This document shows, piece by piece, positions 46,093-54,683 of a stretch of 64,000 bases of DNA (position 1 is its first letter; every line of letters begins with the position of its first letter). The stretch comes from an uncultured Chlorobiaceae bacterium. Its GTDB lineage: Bacteria > Bacteroidota > Chlorobiia > Chlorobiales > Chlorobiaceae. The stretch is taken from positions 1-64,000 of the forward strand of contig CAIMCD010000008.1 of NCBI GenBank assembly GCA_903839405.1, in the 5' to 3' direction. A program made the position numbers and the translations under genes. The notes under the pieces were generated by a model. The model worked only from the letters and a program-made list of their open reading frames with translations, made no database searches and was not told where the DNA came from.

Positions 46093-48073
46093 TTTTACTC
46101 TTGTTGGGAAGCGTAATGATAATGGATGTTCCTTTCATCGGGGCGCTTTCAATTCTGATTGTTCCATTCATCTCTTTGATTATTCCATAACTGATAGAGA
46201 GGCCAAGTCCGGTGCCTTTCCCTTCCTCTTTTGTTGAGAAGAAAGGGTTCATGATATTATCCATAACTTCGGGTTTTATGCCTATACCGTTATCATCAAT
46301 AATGACAATGACCGAGTCATTATTTTCATATGAGTTTATGGTTATGTGCATTGCAAATCCAGGTGCACTGAGCTTCACTCTCTCCTCTACGGCATCAATT
46401 GCGTTTTTTATGACATTCAGGATTACCTCTTCAAACCGGTAAATATTTCCTGTAACCAATAGTTGTTCATTTCTTGTTTTAAATGTCAGGGTGATTGATT
46501 TAGCTTTACACTGTTCAGAAATCATTATTAATGCGTTTCTGATACTTTTGTTGACATTGACAATCGACGGGATATAATTATTATCAGTTCTTGAAAAGAG
46601 TCGGATGTTATCAATAATGGTTTGTACCCGTAAAATATTTTCAAATATTTTTTCTGATTTTATTTTAATTGATTTTTCACAGGGGCAGTTATTTCTTGAT
46701 GCATCTGAGAGTATTTTATCGATAATGAGTCCAATGTTGTTGATTGGCTGGTAGATTTCATGTGCAATGCCGGAAGCCATCTCTCCAAGGCTGATAAGCC
46801 TTTTGGCGTGAAAGAGTTTGCTTTCAATAATTTTACGCTGTGATATGTCGCGAATAATAATCATATAGGCAGAAGGGGCTCCCTTTTCATCCTGAATAAG
46901 TGCCGCACTGATTTCAGCCGAATAAATAGAGTTGTTTTTCTTTTTAAGCAATATCTCCTTGTTTTGAATCAACCCCTCATAGAGGGTTGTTTTAAATATT
47001 TCATTGATTGTTTTAATGTCATCCGAATAAACAATTTTTGAAAATGGAACACCTATAAGTTCAGTTCGGTTGTTCGTTCCGTATAATTCAAGGCCAATAT
47101 CAGAAATGCTGGTGATAATGTTTTCAAGATTTGTTGTGATAATACTGTCGGGTGAGGCGGCAATGAGTGTCTGGTATTTTTTGTCAAACGTTCTTCTTGC
47201 TTCTTCAGAGTTCTCCGGTTCAATATTTTTTTTGACATTCGCCATTTCCACTTCGGGCATGAAAACTGCTTGACCGTCATTATCGGACATCATCCTGTTC
47301 AGCAGATTTCGATAATATTCCTGGCTTTTCCATATCGCCCGCTCACGGGTACCAAGCGCGGTCATATCAACCGAAAAAACAAGAAACTGCCGGTTCCTCT
47401 GCTCAGCATAAGGGAGGGGGGTGATGGTATGCAGATCAGTTCGCCCCTCCATGTGATCTTCGAAAGAGAGCGGTTTTGATGTCACCACGACCTCCTTCAG
47501 TGATCGTTTCCATGTTTCGACAACCAGCGAGGGAAGGAGCGTGTAAAGAGAGCTGCCAATAGAGGCAAGCGGCCCTCGGCCGTACCGGTTCATGAACGCC
47601 TTGTTGGCTGCACGGAGAGTAGAGGCTTGATCAATCAGAAAGACCGGTTCCGTAAACGTTTCAAACAGTGCCTGGATCGATTGTTCCGGCTCGCTTTTTC
47701 CGAAAGGTGTTGTGCGGAAAATCATTGCACGGCCTTGTATGCCGTGAGCTTCATGATGCAGAGGCACAATTTTTCCCCGCACCCTCAGGACCTCTCCATT
47801 TGGGGCGATGAAGAGCGTATCGTTATCAAAACCAACCTCCTCCACTACCCACAAGGCTTGAAGCAGCATCTGTTTTTCGCTGGTGCTCTGGAGAGGAAAG
47901 ACACTATCCAGAGCTTCCCCCTGAGCCTCGTTTTGCTTCCATCCCGTGCAGTTCTCGGCTGTTGTATTTAAAAACACGACTTTGGCGAGATTGTCGATAA
48001 TGATGACCGCATCATCAAGCACGTTCAGGAGCCTCATACTCAGGGCGTTCAGTGGCAGGGAGATGGTATCCAT
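46079..48073 (-). CDS. Soluble PAS-domain histidine kinase
   Basis: A protein of about 664 aa from MDTISLPLNALSMRLLN (the track start adds 21 residues). No membrane helix is seen, so it senses a cytoplasmic cue. Three PAS-like regions are recognisable (LLNVLDDAVIIIDNLAKVVFLN; FETFTEPVFLIDQASTLRAANKAF; LIAASPDSIITTNLENIITSISD, the last followed by a PAC segment). Kinase motifs follow: H box SLGEMASGIAHEIYQPINNI, N box VILNVIKNAIDAV, G1 VIIDDNGIGI, F box NPFFSTKEEG and G2 GTGLGLSIS. It partners the NtrC-type regulator downstream. A cluster CPCEK after the H box is unusual. Confidence 0.88.
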   Translation of the reverse strand: MDTISLPLNALSMRLLNVLDDAVIIIDNLAKVVFLNTTAENCTGWKQNEAQGEALDSVFPLQSTSEKQMLLQALWVVEEVGFDNDTLFIAPNGEVLRVRGKIVPLHHEAHGIQGRAMIFRTTPFGKSEPEQSIQALFETFTEPVFLIDQASTLRAANKAFMNRYGRGPLASIGSSLYTLLPSLVVETWKRSLKEVVVTSKPLSFEDHMEGRTDLHTITPLPYAEQRNRQFLVFSVDMTALGTRERAIWKSQEYYRNLLNRMMSDNDGQAVFMPEVEMANVKKNIEPENSEEARRTFDKKYQTLIAASPDSIITTNLENIITSISDIGLELYGTNNRTELIGVPFSKIVYSDDIKTINEIFKTTLYEGLIQNKEILLKKKNNSIYSAEISAALIQDEKGAPSAYMIIIRDISQRKIIESKLFHAKRLISLGEMASGIAHEIYQPINNIGLIIDKILSDASRNNCPCEKSIKIKSEKIFENILRVQTIIDNIRLFSRTDNNYIPSIVNVNKSIRNALIMISEQCKAKSITLTFKTRNEQLLVTGNIYRFEEVILNVIKNAIDAVEERVKLSAPGFAMHITINSYENNDSVIVIIDDNGIGIKPEVMDNIMNPFFSTKEEGKGTGLGLSISYGIIKEMNGTIRIESAPMKGTSIIITLPNKSKNEKL

Positions 48074-48461
48074 GACGGAACAGTGGTTTTCCCGCAGTTG
48101 TACTTGGATTGCAAGAGCCGTAACCGGCACTCTCACTCCGTCTTCTTACGGCTTTATCGGGGCAAGAAGTTGCCCGTTTTGCTGATGAGAAAAAAACATG
48201 AAAAAACTATTGAAGCATCATGAGATACGAGCTGTAATGCTTGCCGGAATTTTCTCTCCATACTGTTGGCACCTCTTGCTCTTGCTGCGGATTCTAGGGC
48301 AAAGTAATAAATTTTATACAAAAAAAAACACATCAAACTGGTTCTTTTTTTGCTTCACTCTGTTCTGTGCCAGTGTGGGAGCTGGGTGGCGGGGTCGGCC
48401 GAGTCAAGGTTTAACCGGCTTGTTGAGTGGCGACTGAGAGTTGTTTATTCGGTGCAGTTTT
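48074..48461. other. Intergenic region upstream of the kinase operon
   Basis: About 390 bases with no supported gene. A GGGCAA-GAAG-TTGCCC hairpin lies near 48159-48175. The kinase operon promoter should lie here on the minus strand. A TTGGCACCTCTTGC string near 48265 resembles a sigma-54 site but its spacing is wrong. Confidence 0.35.
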
Positions 48462-49004
48462 TCAGTGCAGCAGCTTGAAGACCTCTTCAGTGGTGTTGCA
48501 GAGCGAGTAGTAGGCGGCGTGATCGTTGATGATCAGATTTTCGGTTGCCATGCGGTTGAAAAAGAGGAGGAGGGGTTCCCAGAATCCGTTCAGATTGAAG
48601 AGGATGATGGGTTTGTGATGATGGCCAAGATGTTTCCAGGTGATCACTTCAATTAGTTCGTCAAGGGTGCCGAACCCTCCGGGAAGCACCAGATAGGCCT
48701 CGCCCCATTCGGCCAGCTTTACTTTCCGTTCATGCATGGTCTCAACAACATGCAGCTCACTCAGCCCGTAGTGGGCGTGCTCCCGCTCCACCAGAAAGCG
48801 CGGGATAATCCCTCTGACCTTTCCCCCATGCTCCATCACCGTATCGGCAATGCAACCCATGAGGCCGGCTCGTCCTCCACCATAAACAAGGGTGATTCCC
48901 GCGGTTGCAAACTCGCGACCAAGCTCCCGCGCCGCATGAAAATACTCCTGGGGAGCGAGATTGCTGGAACTGCAGTAGACGGTGACGGAAGAGAGCATGT
49001 GCAT
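48462..49004 (-). CDS. LOG-family (TIGR00730) nucleoside monophosphate phosphoribohydrolase
   Basis: A 180-aa Rossmann-fold protein. The family motifs GGGRAGLMG and PGGFGTLDELIEVITWKHLG (PGGxGTxxE, with ME(R/E)K-like MHERK before it) are intact. LOG enzymes remove ribose 5-phosphate from nucleotide monophosphates. The older label, lysine decarboxylase, is wrong for this group. It starts one base before the glycosyltransferase stop and is the last gene of the bchG operon. Alternative start at the third residue. Confidence 0.9.
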   Translation of the reverse strand: MHMLSSVTVYCSSSNLAPQEYFHAARELGREFATAGITLVYGGGRAGLMGCIADTVMEHGGKVRGIIPRFLVEREHAHYGLSELHVVETMHERKVKLAEWGEAYLVLPGGFGTLDELIEVITWKHLGHHHKPIILFNLNGFWEPLLLFFNRMATENLIINDHAAYYSLCNTTEEVFKLLH

Positions 49005-49634
49005 TTAGTAATTAAGGGTGATACTGTCCTCTGCCCGCTGGTAGAGATAGGTTTTCGGCTCTTCAATTTTTTTGACCTGAAAGCGGGCTGAAGCTCTATC
49101 CCACAGCTCAGCATCCTCGGCATACTCAAGATCGCGGAACCCTTCGAGCGCAAAAAAAAGCTCTCTTTTGCCGAAAAACGTTGCGCCAAGCGTGCACTCC
49201 CGGATGTGGACCAGCTTCTCTGGGTTGTGGCGATCCTTGACCCATATCTCTTCGTCGCAATGGTAACCTCCGGTGAGCAGATCGGTAGCGGGTTTCTCCT
49301 CCATAATCGCCATCCTGCTTTCAAGATGGTTGGGGAGGTAAGCGTCGTCACTGTCCAGAAAGGTGATGTAGCGGCCAAAAGAGGCCTGAATGCCGGCATT
49401 GCGCGAAAGCGCGGCGTTGCGGTTCCGGTGCTTCATATAGCGGATATTGGCAAACTGGCCGATAAACGGGTCGAGCGTGGCGAAGGTGTTGTCCGAACTA
49501 CCGTCGTCGATAATCAGCACTTCCCAGTTGGTGAATGACTGCGCAAGCACGCTCTGGAGAGCCGTTTCGATGTGCCGGGCCCGGTTAAAGGTGGGGATAA
49601 TGACCGAAACATCCGGTGTGCAGTTGAATATCAT
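49005..49634 (-). CDS. Family 2 glycosyltransferase
   Basis: A compact 209-aa GT-A enzyme. VSVIIPTFNRARHIETALQSVLAQSF and EVLIIDDGSSDNT form the nucleotide-binding start. The metal-binding motif is DSDDAY, and an ERLE-like acceptor region is reduced (AEDAELWDRAS). No membrane helix. The acceptor and donor are unknown. The ATG overlaps the stop of the chlorophyll synthase gene by four bases and the LOG gene follows immediately, so it belongs to the pigment-linked operon, which raises the question of a glycosylated pigment or carotenoid. Confidence 0.85.
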   Translation of the reverse strand: MIFNCTPDVSVIIPTFNRARHIETALQSVLAQSFTNWEVLIIDDGSSDNTFATLDPFIGQFANIRYMKHRNRNAALSRNAGIQASFGRYITFLDSDDAYLPNHLESRMAIMEEKPATDLLTGGYHCDEEIWVKDRHNPEKLVHIRECTLGATFFGKRELFFALEGFRDLEYAEDAELWDRASARFQVKKIEEPKTYLYQRAEDSITLNY

Positions 49635-50629
49635 GGTCGTGCGGCTTTGATGGCAAAGGCACAGATAAGCATTCCGGCCACCAGAAAGTTCTGCGCAATG
49701 GCGTTATAGCGCACGTCCATGGTGATGGGTGAGCGCACCAGGGAGAACTGCAAGAGGAACTGCGGAATGATCAAGAGGCCGACAATGGCCGCGAAAGTAG
49801 GTTGGCCGATCAAGAGGAGGTAGCATGAAGCCAGAATCTGGCCGGCATTGATCAGCACGGAGGCAATGATGGCCGCATTGCTCGCTCCGAAAACCACGGG
49901 GAGGGTTCTGATGCCGATCAGCCGGTCACCCTCCATCGACTTGAAGTCGTTGATGGTCATGGTTCCGGTGCTGGAGAGGGTAAAGAGCCCGGCCACAATC
50001 AACGAAGGCTGCAGCGAGGAGAGGGTAAAGAGCGGCCGGTAGGCAATCTCACCGGCTATCCAGGGAATAATGAGGTAGGAGAGCGCAACAATGATATTGC
50101 CCGCCCAGAGCCGTTTTTTCAGCTTGATCGGATTGGCGCTGTAGAGGTGCGCATTGATGATGCCGATGATAACATAAAACCCTATCAGCGGATGAATCAG
50201 GTAGCCGGTGATCACCGAGAGGAGCGACCAGATGGCAATCAGGATAGTTGCGTTTTTCAGCGAAATGGCCCCTCCCGGAATCGGGCGGTTCGGTTCGTTG
50301 ATCTCATCAAGGTCGCGGTCGAAATAGTCGTTGAGCATCTGGCAGGTTCCGCTCGCCAGTGGCCCGGTAAGGAGCAGGCCGAGCAGGAATTTTGTGCCGG
50401 TTATCTCCCTCCATCCAAACGCACCGCTGGCTACGGCGCCACAAAGAAAGCTCCAGATGACCGGAATCCAGGTGACCGGCTTGAGAAAGCGGATGAAGAG
50501 TCGCAGCAGTGAGAGCGGTTCCGACGGCCTCCTGCTGGCATGGACCACTTTGCGAAGGTGAAGTGGCGACCGGAACTCCCCACCATTTTGGGGCTCTTCT
50601 GTATTATTGATGGATTGAAGATCACTCAC
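49631..50629 (-). CDS. bchG: (Bacterio)chlorophyll synthase, UbiA family
   Basis: A 332-aa integral membrane prenyltransferase that esterifies (bacterio)chlorophyllide with a geranylgeranyl or phytyl chain. The ChlG/BchG signature NDYFDRDLDEINEPNRPIPGGAIS (first Asp-rich motif) and the second motif NDFKSMEGDRLIGIRTLPVVFG are complete, and LKPVTWIPVIWSFLCGAV opens the first helix. The NEPNRPIP form fits the BchG/ChlG branch better than the bacteriochlorophyll c synthase BchK, but green sulfur bacteria have several paralogues and the exact pigment (a or chlorophyll a) is not decided here. First gene of an overlapping operon with a GT2 and LOG. Confidence 0.88.
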   Translation of the reverse strand: MSDLQSINNTEEPQNGGEFRSPLHLRKVVHASRRPSEPLSLLRLFIRFLKPVTWIPVIWSFLCGAVASGAFGWREITGTKFLLGLLLTGPLASGTCQMLNDYFDRDLDEINEPNRPIPGGAISLKNATILIAIWSLLSVITGYLIHPLIGFYVIIGIINAHLYSANPIKLKKRLWAGNIIVALSYLIIPWIAGEIAYRPLFTLSSLQPSLIVAGLFTLSSTGTMTINDFKSMEGDRLIGIRTLPVVFGASNAAIIASVLINAGQILASCYLLLIGQPTFAAIVGLLIIPQFLLQFSLVRSPITMDVRYNAIAQNFLVAGMLICAFAIKAARP

Positions 50630-51184
50630 CCGTACTGACTTAGGTTTTCAAGAAATAGCGCTTGGCATGAAAATAACATGTTAAAAGCAAGAAAGGAATC
50701 GCCGGAGCGCAAAAGCGCGCCCTTTCTTCAGAATATCCAGAAATAGTACAAGGATTTTTTCAAAGTTCAATCAAACAAACCCTTTTGTTAGGGTGTGGCT
50801 GTTTTCTCACTCTCGACCTTCTTTGAACGTAAGGCAATGGCAATCGGCGTCTGGATGGCAAAAACGTTATCACTCTTGCGGCTTCCACGCCTTTCGCCGT
50901 CGGTACAAAAAGGGGTGATAGTTTAGATTTGGGCGACACCGTAGACTGGCACGTTGCCGGTTACGGTGTCGTGCTAGGCATGACTGTGCAGGAGGTGCCT
51001 CTTTGCAGGGGAGGAAACCTATTCATCCTTCAGAATAGTAAACTTTACTTATCTTGATTTTCAGGAAGAGGTTGAAGGGCTGGCAGATGGTGCAGAAAAG
51101 GGGATGAGTGGGGAACGCGCAGGGATTTTGGCTTGTTATCTGTGATATTGGTTGTTGTTAACTAACTATAAAAGAATAAAATAT
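50630..51184. other. Intergenic region with a headless open frame and a hairpin
   Basis: No complete gene. On the plus strand, 50833-51057 is open for 74 codons (GNGNRRLDGKNVITLAASTPFAVGT...) with well-used codons but no start, so it may be a gene remnant. Within it, 50934-50971 can form a long hairpin (see separate entry). Confidence 0.45.
50934..50971 (+). repeat. Two-tier hairpin
   Basis: CGACACCGTA pairs perfectly with TACGGTGTCG (10 bp). Inside, after a single bulged G, ACTGGC pairs with GCCGGT (one G-U) around the loop ACGTT. There is no T-run, so it is not a simple terminator. It could be an RNA element of the downstream membrane protein transcript or a chance structure inside a decayed gene. 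Confidence 0.5.
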
Positions 51185-51646
51185 ATGAAACAGTCCTTGT
51201 TTCAGGAGATGAAAAAGACCTTTCTGTTTCATGCTATAGCGGCTCATTTCAGCAATGGTCTGATTCCTGTTGCCGTGCTCTACCTGATGCTTGCCATTCC
51301 GACCGGGAATGTCTATTTCGAGCATACGGTTGAACATCTTATTGTTATTGTGCTGATGGCGATTCCGGTCTCGTTTTTTTCCGGGATTCACGACTGGAAA
51401 AAGAAGTACCGTGCTGCGAAGGCTCCCATATTTATCAAAAAAATAAGGCTTTCCGGACTCCTTTTTCTGCTCACGGCTTCGGCTGTTGCTCTCCGCCTCT
51501 CCATCCCCGATGTGATGCAGCGCACCGGTTTGGAGCACTGGCTCTACGTTGTGATCCTCTTTTCCATGCTGCCGGTTGTTGCGCTTCTCGGTCACTATGG
51601 TGGCAAGCTTTCGGCCCAGTCACGCCAGGCCTCCAAACCGGCCTGA
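51185..51646 (+). CDS. Four-helix membrane protein of unknown function
   Basis: A 153-aa protein from MKQSLFQEMKKTFLFHAIAAHFSNGLIPVAVLYLML. Four membrane helices with conserved-looking histidines (FHAIAAHFSNG, HTVEHLIVIVLM, HDWKKKY) recall DUF2231/cytochrome b-like small membrane proteins, where such histidines can bind heme. The match is by pattern only. It is followed within 30 bases by a GNAT acetyltransferase gene. Confidence 0.6.
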   Translation: MKQSLFQEMKKTFLFHAIAAHFSNGLIPVAVLYLMLAIPTGNVYFEHTVEHLIVIVLMAIPVSFFSGIHDWKKKYRAAKAPIFIKKIRLSGLLFLLTASAVALRLSIPDVMQRTGLEHWLYVVILFSMLPVVALLGHYGGKLSAQSRQASKPA

Positions 51647-51673
51647 GGCCTATAAGCGTAAAAACATGGCCTG

Positions 51674-52165
51674 ATGAACATTACGCTGAAGCCGATTGAG
51701 GAGCGGGATGCGGAGGAGATCATTGATATTTTCAATGTCTATACCCAAAACAGTTTTTCCGCCTATACCGAGACGCCGCTCTCTTATGAGATGTTTGAAT
51801 CCTTTACCCAGTTGTCGTGGGGATATCCTGCACTTGCCGCAAGGGACGCCTCGCAACGAATCATCGGTTTCGGTCTGCTTCGCCCCTTCAGCCAGCTTCC
51901 TGCTTTTTCCGCTACAGCCGAGATCACCAGCTTTATCAAACCGGGTTATACCGGCCGTGGAATCGGGAGGCTTCTGCTTGAGCATCTTGAGGCAATGGCG
52001 CGCGAGATGGGCCTTACCTCAATTCTCGCTACGATGTCATCGCTGAATGAGGGGAGCCGGCGTTTTCACCGGATGAACGGTTTTCTGGAGTGCGGATGCC
52101 TTTCAGGGGTTGGGCGGAAAGAAGGGATGACTTTTGACGTGATCTATTGCCAGAAAATACTTTAA
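51674..52165 (+). CDS. GNAT N-acetyltransferase
   Basis: A 163-aa acetyltransferase of the phosphinothricin/Pat type: IEERDAEEIIDIFNVYTQNSFSAYTE at the N-terminus, acetyl-CoA loop IKPGYTGRGIGRLLLEHLEAMAREMG, and RRFHRMNGFLECGCLSGVGRK near the end. The substrate is unknown; family members acetylate small amines. It is probably co-transcribed with the preceding membrane protein. Confidence 0.87.
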   Translation: MNITLKPIEERDAEEIIDIFNVYTQNSFSAYTETPLSYEMFESFTQLSWGYPALAARDASQRIIGFGLLRPFSQLPAFSATAEITSFIKPGYTGRGIGRLLLEHLEAMAREMGLTSILATMSSLNEGSRRFHRMNGFLECGCLSGVGRKEGMTFDVIYCQKIL

Positions 52166-52211
52166 GTTGTTTCCGGGTGTTCTCTCCAGAAATAGAAACG
52201 AAACAGCCTCT

Positions 52212-52838
52212 ATGATTGACCATAATGTTTTGCTGGTGTTTTTTACCACCTCTGTTATTCTTGCTCTTTCGCCCGGGCCCGATAACCTCTTTGTGCTGGC
52301 GCAGTCCGCCCAGGAGGGGCGTATGGCAGGCTTTTATGTGACGCTTGGCCTTGCTACCGGACTCATCGGTCATACGACTGCGGTGGCTTTTGGTCTTGCG
52401 GCCATTGTGCGCTCTTCACTCTATGCGTTTACGATTTTGAAATACATTGGCGCGGCCTATCTGCTCTATCTTGCCTGGCAGGCATTCAGGGCTTCGGCTG
52501 CAACTGGCCGGATGGAGGATGTTCAGCACTTTTCCCCCTGGGGACTCTACCGGAGGGGGATTATCATGAACCTTACCAATCCAAAAGTTTCACTCTTCTT
52601 TCTGGCTTTTCTGCCGCAGTTTGTTGATCCGGCGCGTGGTTCCATGACATTGCAGTTTTTTCAGCTCGGGGGTGTTTTTATGCTGGCCACACTGCTGGTG
52701 TTCGGTCTTATCAGTCTGCTTGCCGGAGGCGCAGGCGAACGGTTCCGTCGTTCGGCTTTTGCGCAGAAAGCCATCAACCGGATTGCGGCCATGGTCTTTA
52801 TTGGTCTGGCCCTGAAGCTGGCCTTTTCGGAACGCTAA
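52212..52838 (+). CDS. LysE/RhtB-family exporter
   Basis: A 208-aa inner membrane protein with six expected helices. The family signature SPGPDNLFVLAQSAQEGRMAGFYVTLGLATG and the central NLTNPKVSLFFLAFLPQFVDP are clear. It exports amino acids or related small molecules. The ATG at 52212 is used because the 15 residues before it in the track ORF are not membrane-like and overlap the preceding gene's end region. Confidence 0.9.
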   Translation: MIDHNVLLVFFTTSVILALSPGPDNLFVLAQSAQEGRMAGFYVTLGLATGLIGHTTAVAFGLAAIVRSSLYAFTILKYIGAAYLLYLAWQAFRASAATGRMEDVQHFSPWGLYRRGIIMNLTNPKVSLFFLAFLPQFVDPARGSMTLQFFQLGGVFMLATLLVFGLISLLAGGAGERFRRSAFAQKAINRIAAMVFIGLALKLAFSER

Positions 52839-52917
52839 CCAGCCACTTTGTATGCCCGCAATCTCTTTTCTTCTGAAGCTTTGAACGTTAAAAAACCATT
52901 CACCAAACAGGATAATA

Positions 52918-53220
52918 ATGATTAAACATATCGTGATCTGGCGGCTTACAGAAAGTGCGCATGGTAGTGACCGGCAAACCAATGCAGCCTTGATCAAGGA
53001 GAAGCTTGAAGCACTGCGGGGCATCGTTCCCGGTATGGGAGCGTTTGAAGTGGGGCTTGATTTCAGTCGGAGCGATAGTTCAGGCGACCTGGTGTTGTAC
53101 AGTGAGTTTTCGGGCCAAGCGGCTCTTGCAGCCTATCAGGCCAGCCCGGAGCATCAGGCCGTGATCCCGTTTATTGTCGAAGCTGTTGCAGAGCGAAGGG
53201 TTGTGGATTACGAGGTGTGA
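52918..53220 (+). CDS. Dabb-domain (stress responsive alpha/beta barrel) protein
   Basis: A 100-aa dimeric ferredoxin-like-fold protein: IKHIVIWRLTE, ALRGIVPGMGAFEVGLDFSRSDSSGDLVLYSEF and the closing AYQASPEHQAVIPFIVEAVAERRVVDYEV match the Dabb family throughout. AGGATAAT lies before the ATG. The family includes plant stress proteins and small cyclases; the bacterial role is not known. Confidence 0.88.
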   Translation: MIKHIVIWRLTESAHGSDRQTNAALIKEKLEALRGIVPGMGAFEVGLDFSRSDSSGDLVLYSEFSGQAALAAYQASPEHQAVIPFIVEAVAERRVVDYEV

Positions 53221-53237
53221 TTGAAAGTTTGACCAAT

Positions 53238-53271
53238 AAAAAAAGCGGCCCAGTGTAACCAGGCCGCTTTT
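53238..53271. terminator. Bidirectional terminator
   Basis: AAAAGCGGCC and GGCCGCTTTT form a perfect 10-bp stem around 11 nt, with an A-run before and T-run after. It lies between the convergent Dabb and ferredoxin genes and can serve both. Confidence 0.9.
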
Positions 53272-53297
53272 CCATTCAAAAACATCCAAAGTTCAAT

Positions 53298-53486
53298 TTA
53301 TCCCTGAACGATACACTCTGCTGGGCAGACGGCCACACAGGCAGGTGCGTCAGCGTAACCTTCGCACTCTGTGCAAGTTGCAGGATCGATAATATAAATA
53401 TCATCGCCAGCAGAAATTGAACTGACCGGACATTCCGGTTCACAGGCTCCACAGTAGGTGCATTCTTCAGTAATGTAAAGTGCCAT
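53298..53486 (-). CDS. 2[4Fe-4S] ferredoxin
   Basis: A 62-aa electron carrier. Cluster I ligands are CTYCGACEPECP. Cluster II ligands are CTECEGYADAPACVAVCP, with the extended spacing between the second and third cysteines seen in green sulfur bacterial ferredoxins. These are the acceptors of the type I reaction centre and feed pyruvate synthase and the reverse TCA cycle. The track's longer frame at 53276-53542 on the same strand is a shadow. Confidence 0.95.
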   Translation of the reverse strand: MALYITEECTYCGACEPECPVSSISAGDDIYIIDPATCTECEGYADAPACVAVCPAECIVQG

Positions 53487-53699
53487 ATTCCAGGTTCCTT
53501 GCTTAAAAGTTGTAAAAAAAAAGAAAGAACGATTCGGGTCAATTTCGATTAATATAAGATTTTTATTTTAGCTCAAAAAAAAACGCCGTATCACGAATCG
53601 TTTTATTTTTGAGCGGAGTGATCAGCTTGTACGATCACTCATTTTCAGCAGTTGCCTCCTTCCTCTGGATCCTGTTACCGAACACAAGCGAGCGACTGG

Positions 53700-54665
53700 T
53701 TACTTGTTTTCGTGGATTTCATAGGCATTGATAATATCGCGCACCAGTTTGTGGCGGACAACATCGGTTTTGTCCAGGTAGACAAAGCTTATCCCTTTGA
53801 TATTATTGAGGATTTCGGGTGAAGTGGTGAGGCCGGAATCAAGCTCCTGGGGGAGATCAATCTGGGTGACGTCACCCGTAATGATGGCTTTTGAGTTAAT
53901 GCCGAGCCGGGTAAGACACATTTTCATCTGCTTGTTCGATGCGTTCTGGGCTTCATCAAGAATGATAAAGGCATTGCTCAGGGTTCGGCCGCGCATGTAA
54001 GCCAGTGGAACAATTTCAATAACCCGTTTTTCGGTAAGGAGTTTCAGCTTTTCAGCCGTCAGCATGTCCTGCAGGGCATCATAGAGTGGACGCAGGTAGG
54101 GATCGATTTTCTGGGCCAGATCGCCCGGCAGAAAGCCGAGGTTTTCACCGGCCTCTACGGCAGGACGCGCCAGCACAATGCGCTTGACCGTTTTGGCATT
54201 TAGTGCTGCAACGGCTATGGCTACAGCGGTATAGGTTTTTCCGGTACCGGCCGGGCCGATGGCAAAAACAATGTCGTTTGATTTTGCTTCAGCCACCATG
54301 CGCCGCTGTCCGTCGGTTTTGGCCCTGACCGTATAATCCGCCGTGGTGAGAATGACATCCGCGTCATGCTGACGCAAGGGTTTAAGCTGCGGCGAAGGAG
54401 AGAGGGCCAGCGTGATGAGCATGTTCAGGTCGTTGTCCAGCACTTCTCCATGCTTGTCGGCCAGAAAAATCAGCTCCCGGAACAACTGCCTGAGAGCCGT
54501 GACGGTTTCGGGTTTGCCCTGAAGGGTGATTTGAGCGCCCCGCGCCGAGATTTGTACATCGGGAAACTCCTGGCGGATTTTTTTCAGGTTTGCATCATAG
54601 GGCCCAAGCAGAATAACCGGCTCTATGCCTTTTATCTCAAATGTGTTTTCGGTGATCAGCTCCAT
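53700..54665 (-). CDS. phoH: PhoH-family ATPase (YbeZ type)
   Basis: A 321-aa cytoplasmic ATPase. An N-terminal KH-like region (residues 1-100) is followed by the PhoH core with Walker A GPAGTGKTYTA near residue 140, LARPAVEAGENLGFLPGD, Walker B AFIILDEAQNA and TGDVTQIDLP. In many bacteria it lies near ybeY and acts in rRNA or ribosome processing; ybeY is not adjacent here. It starts 19 bases after the heptose epimerase stop on the same strand. Confidence 0.93.
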   Translation of the reverse strand: MELITENTFEIKGIEPVILLGPYDANLKKIRQEFPDVQISARGAQITLQGKPETVTALRQLFRELIFLADKHGEVLDNDLNMLITLALSPSPQLKPLRQHDADVILTTADYTVRAKTDGQRRMVAEAKSNDIVFAIGPAGTGKTYTAVAIAVAALNAKTVKRIVLARPAVEAGENLGFLPGDLAQKIDPYLRPLYDALQDMLTAEKLKLLTEKRVIEIVPLAYMRGRTLSNAFIILDEAQNASNKQMKMCLTRLGINSKAIITGDVTQIDLPQELDSGLTTSPEILNNIKGISFVYLDKTDVVRHKLVRDIINAYEIHENK

Positions 54666-54683
54666 TCAGGGTTAACGCTTTGT

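Noticed and set aside
48260-48290. TTGGCACCTCTTGC as a sigma-54 site
   Set aside because: GG and GC are separated by 8 rather than 10 bases, and no gene follows on that strand.
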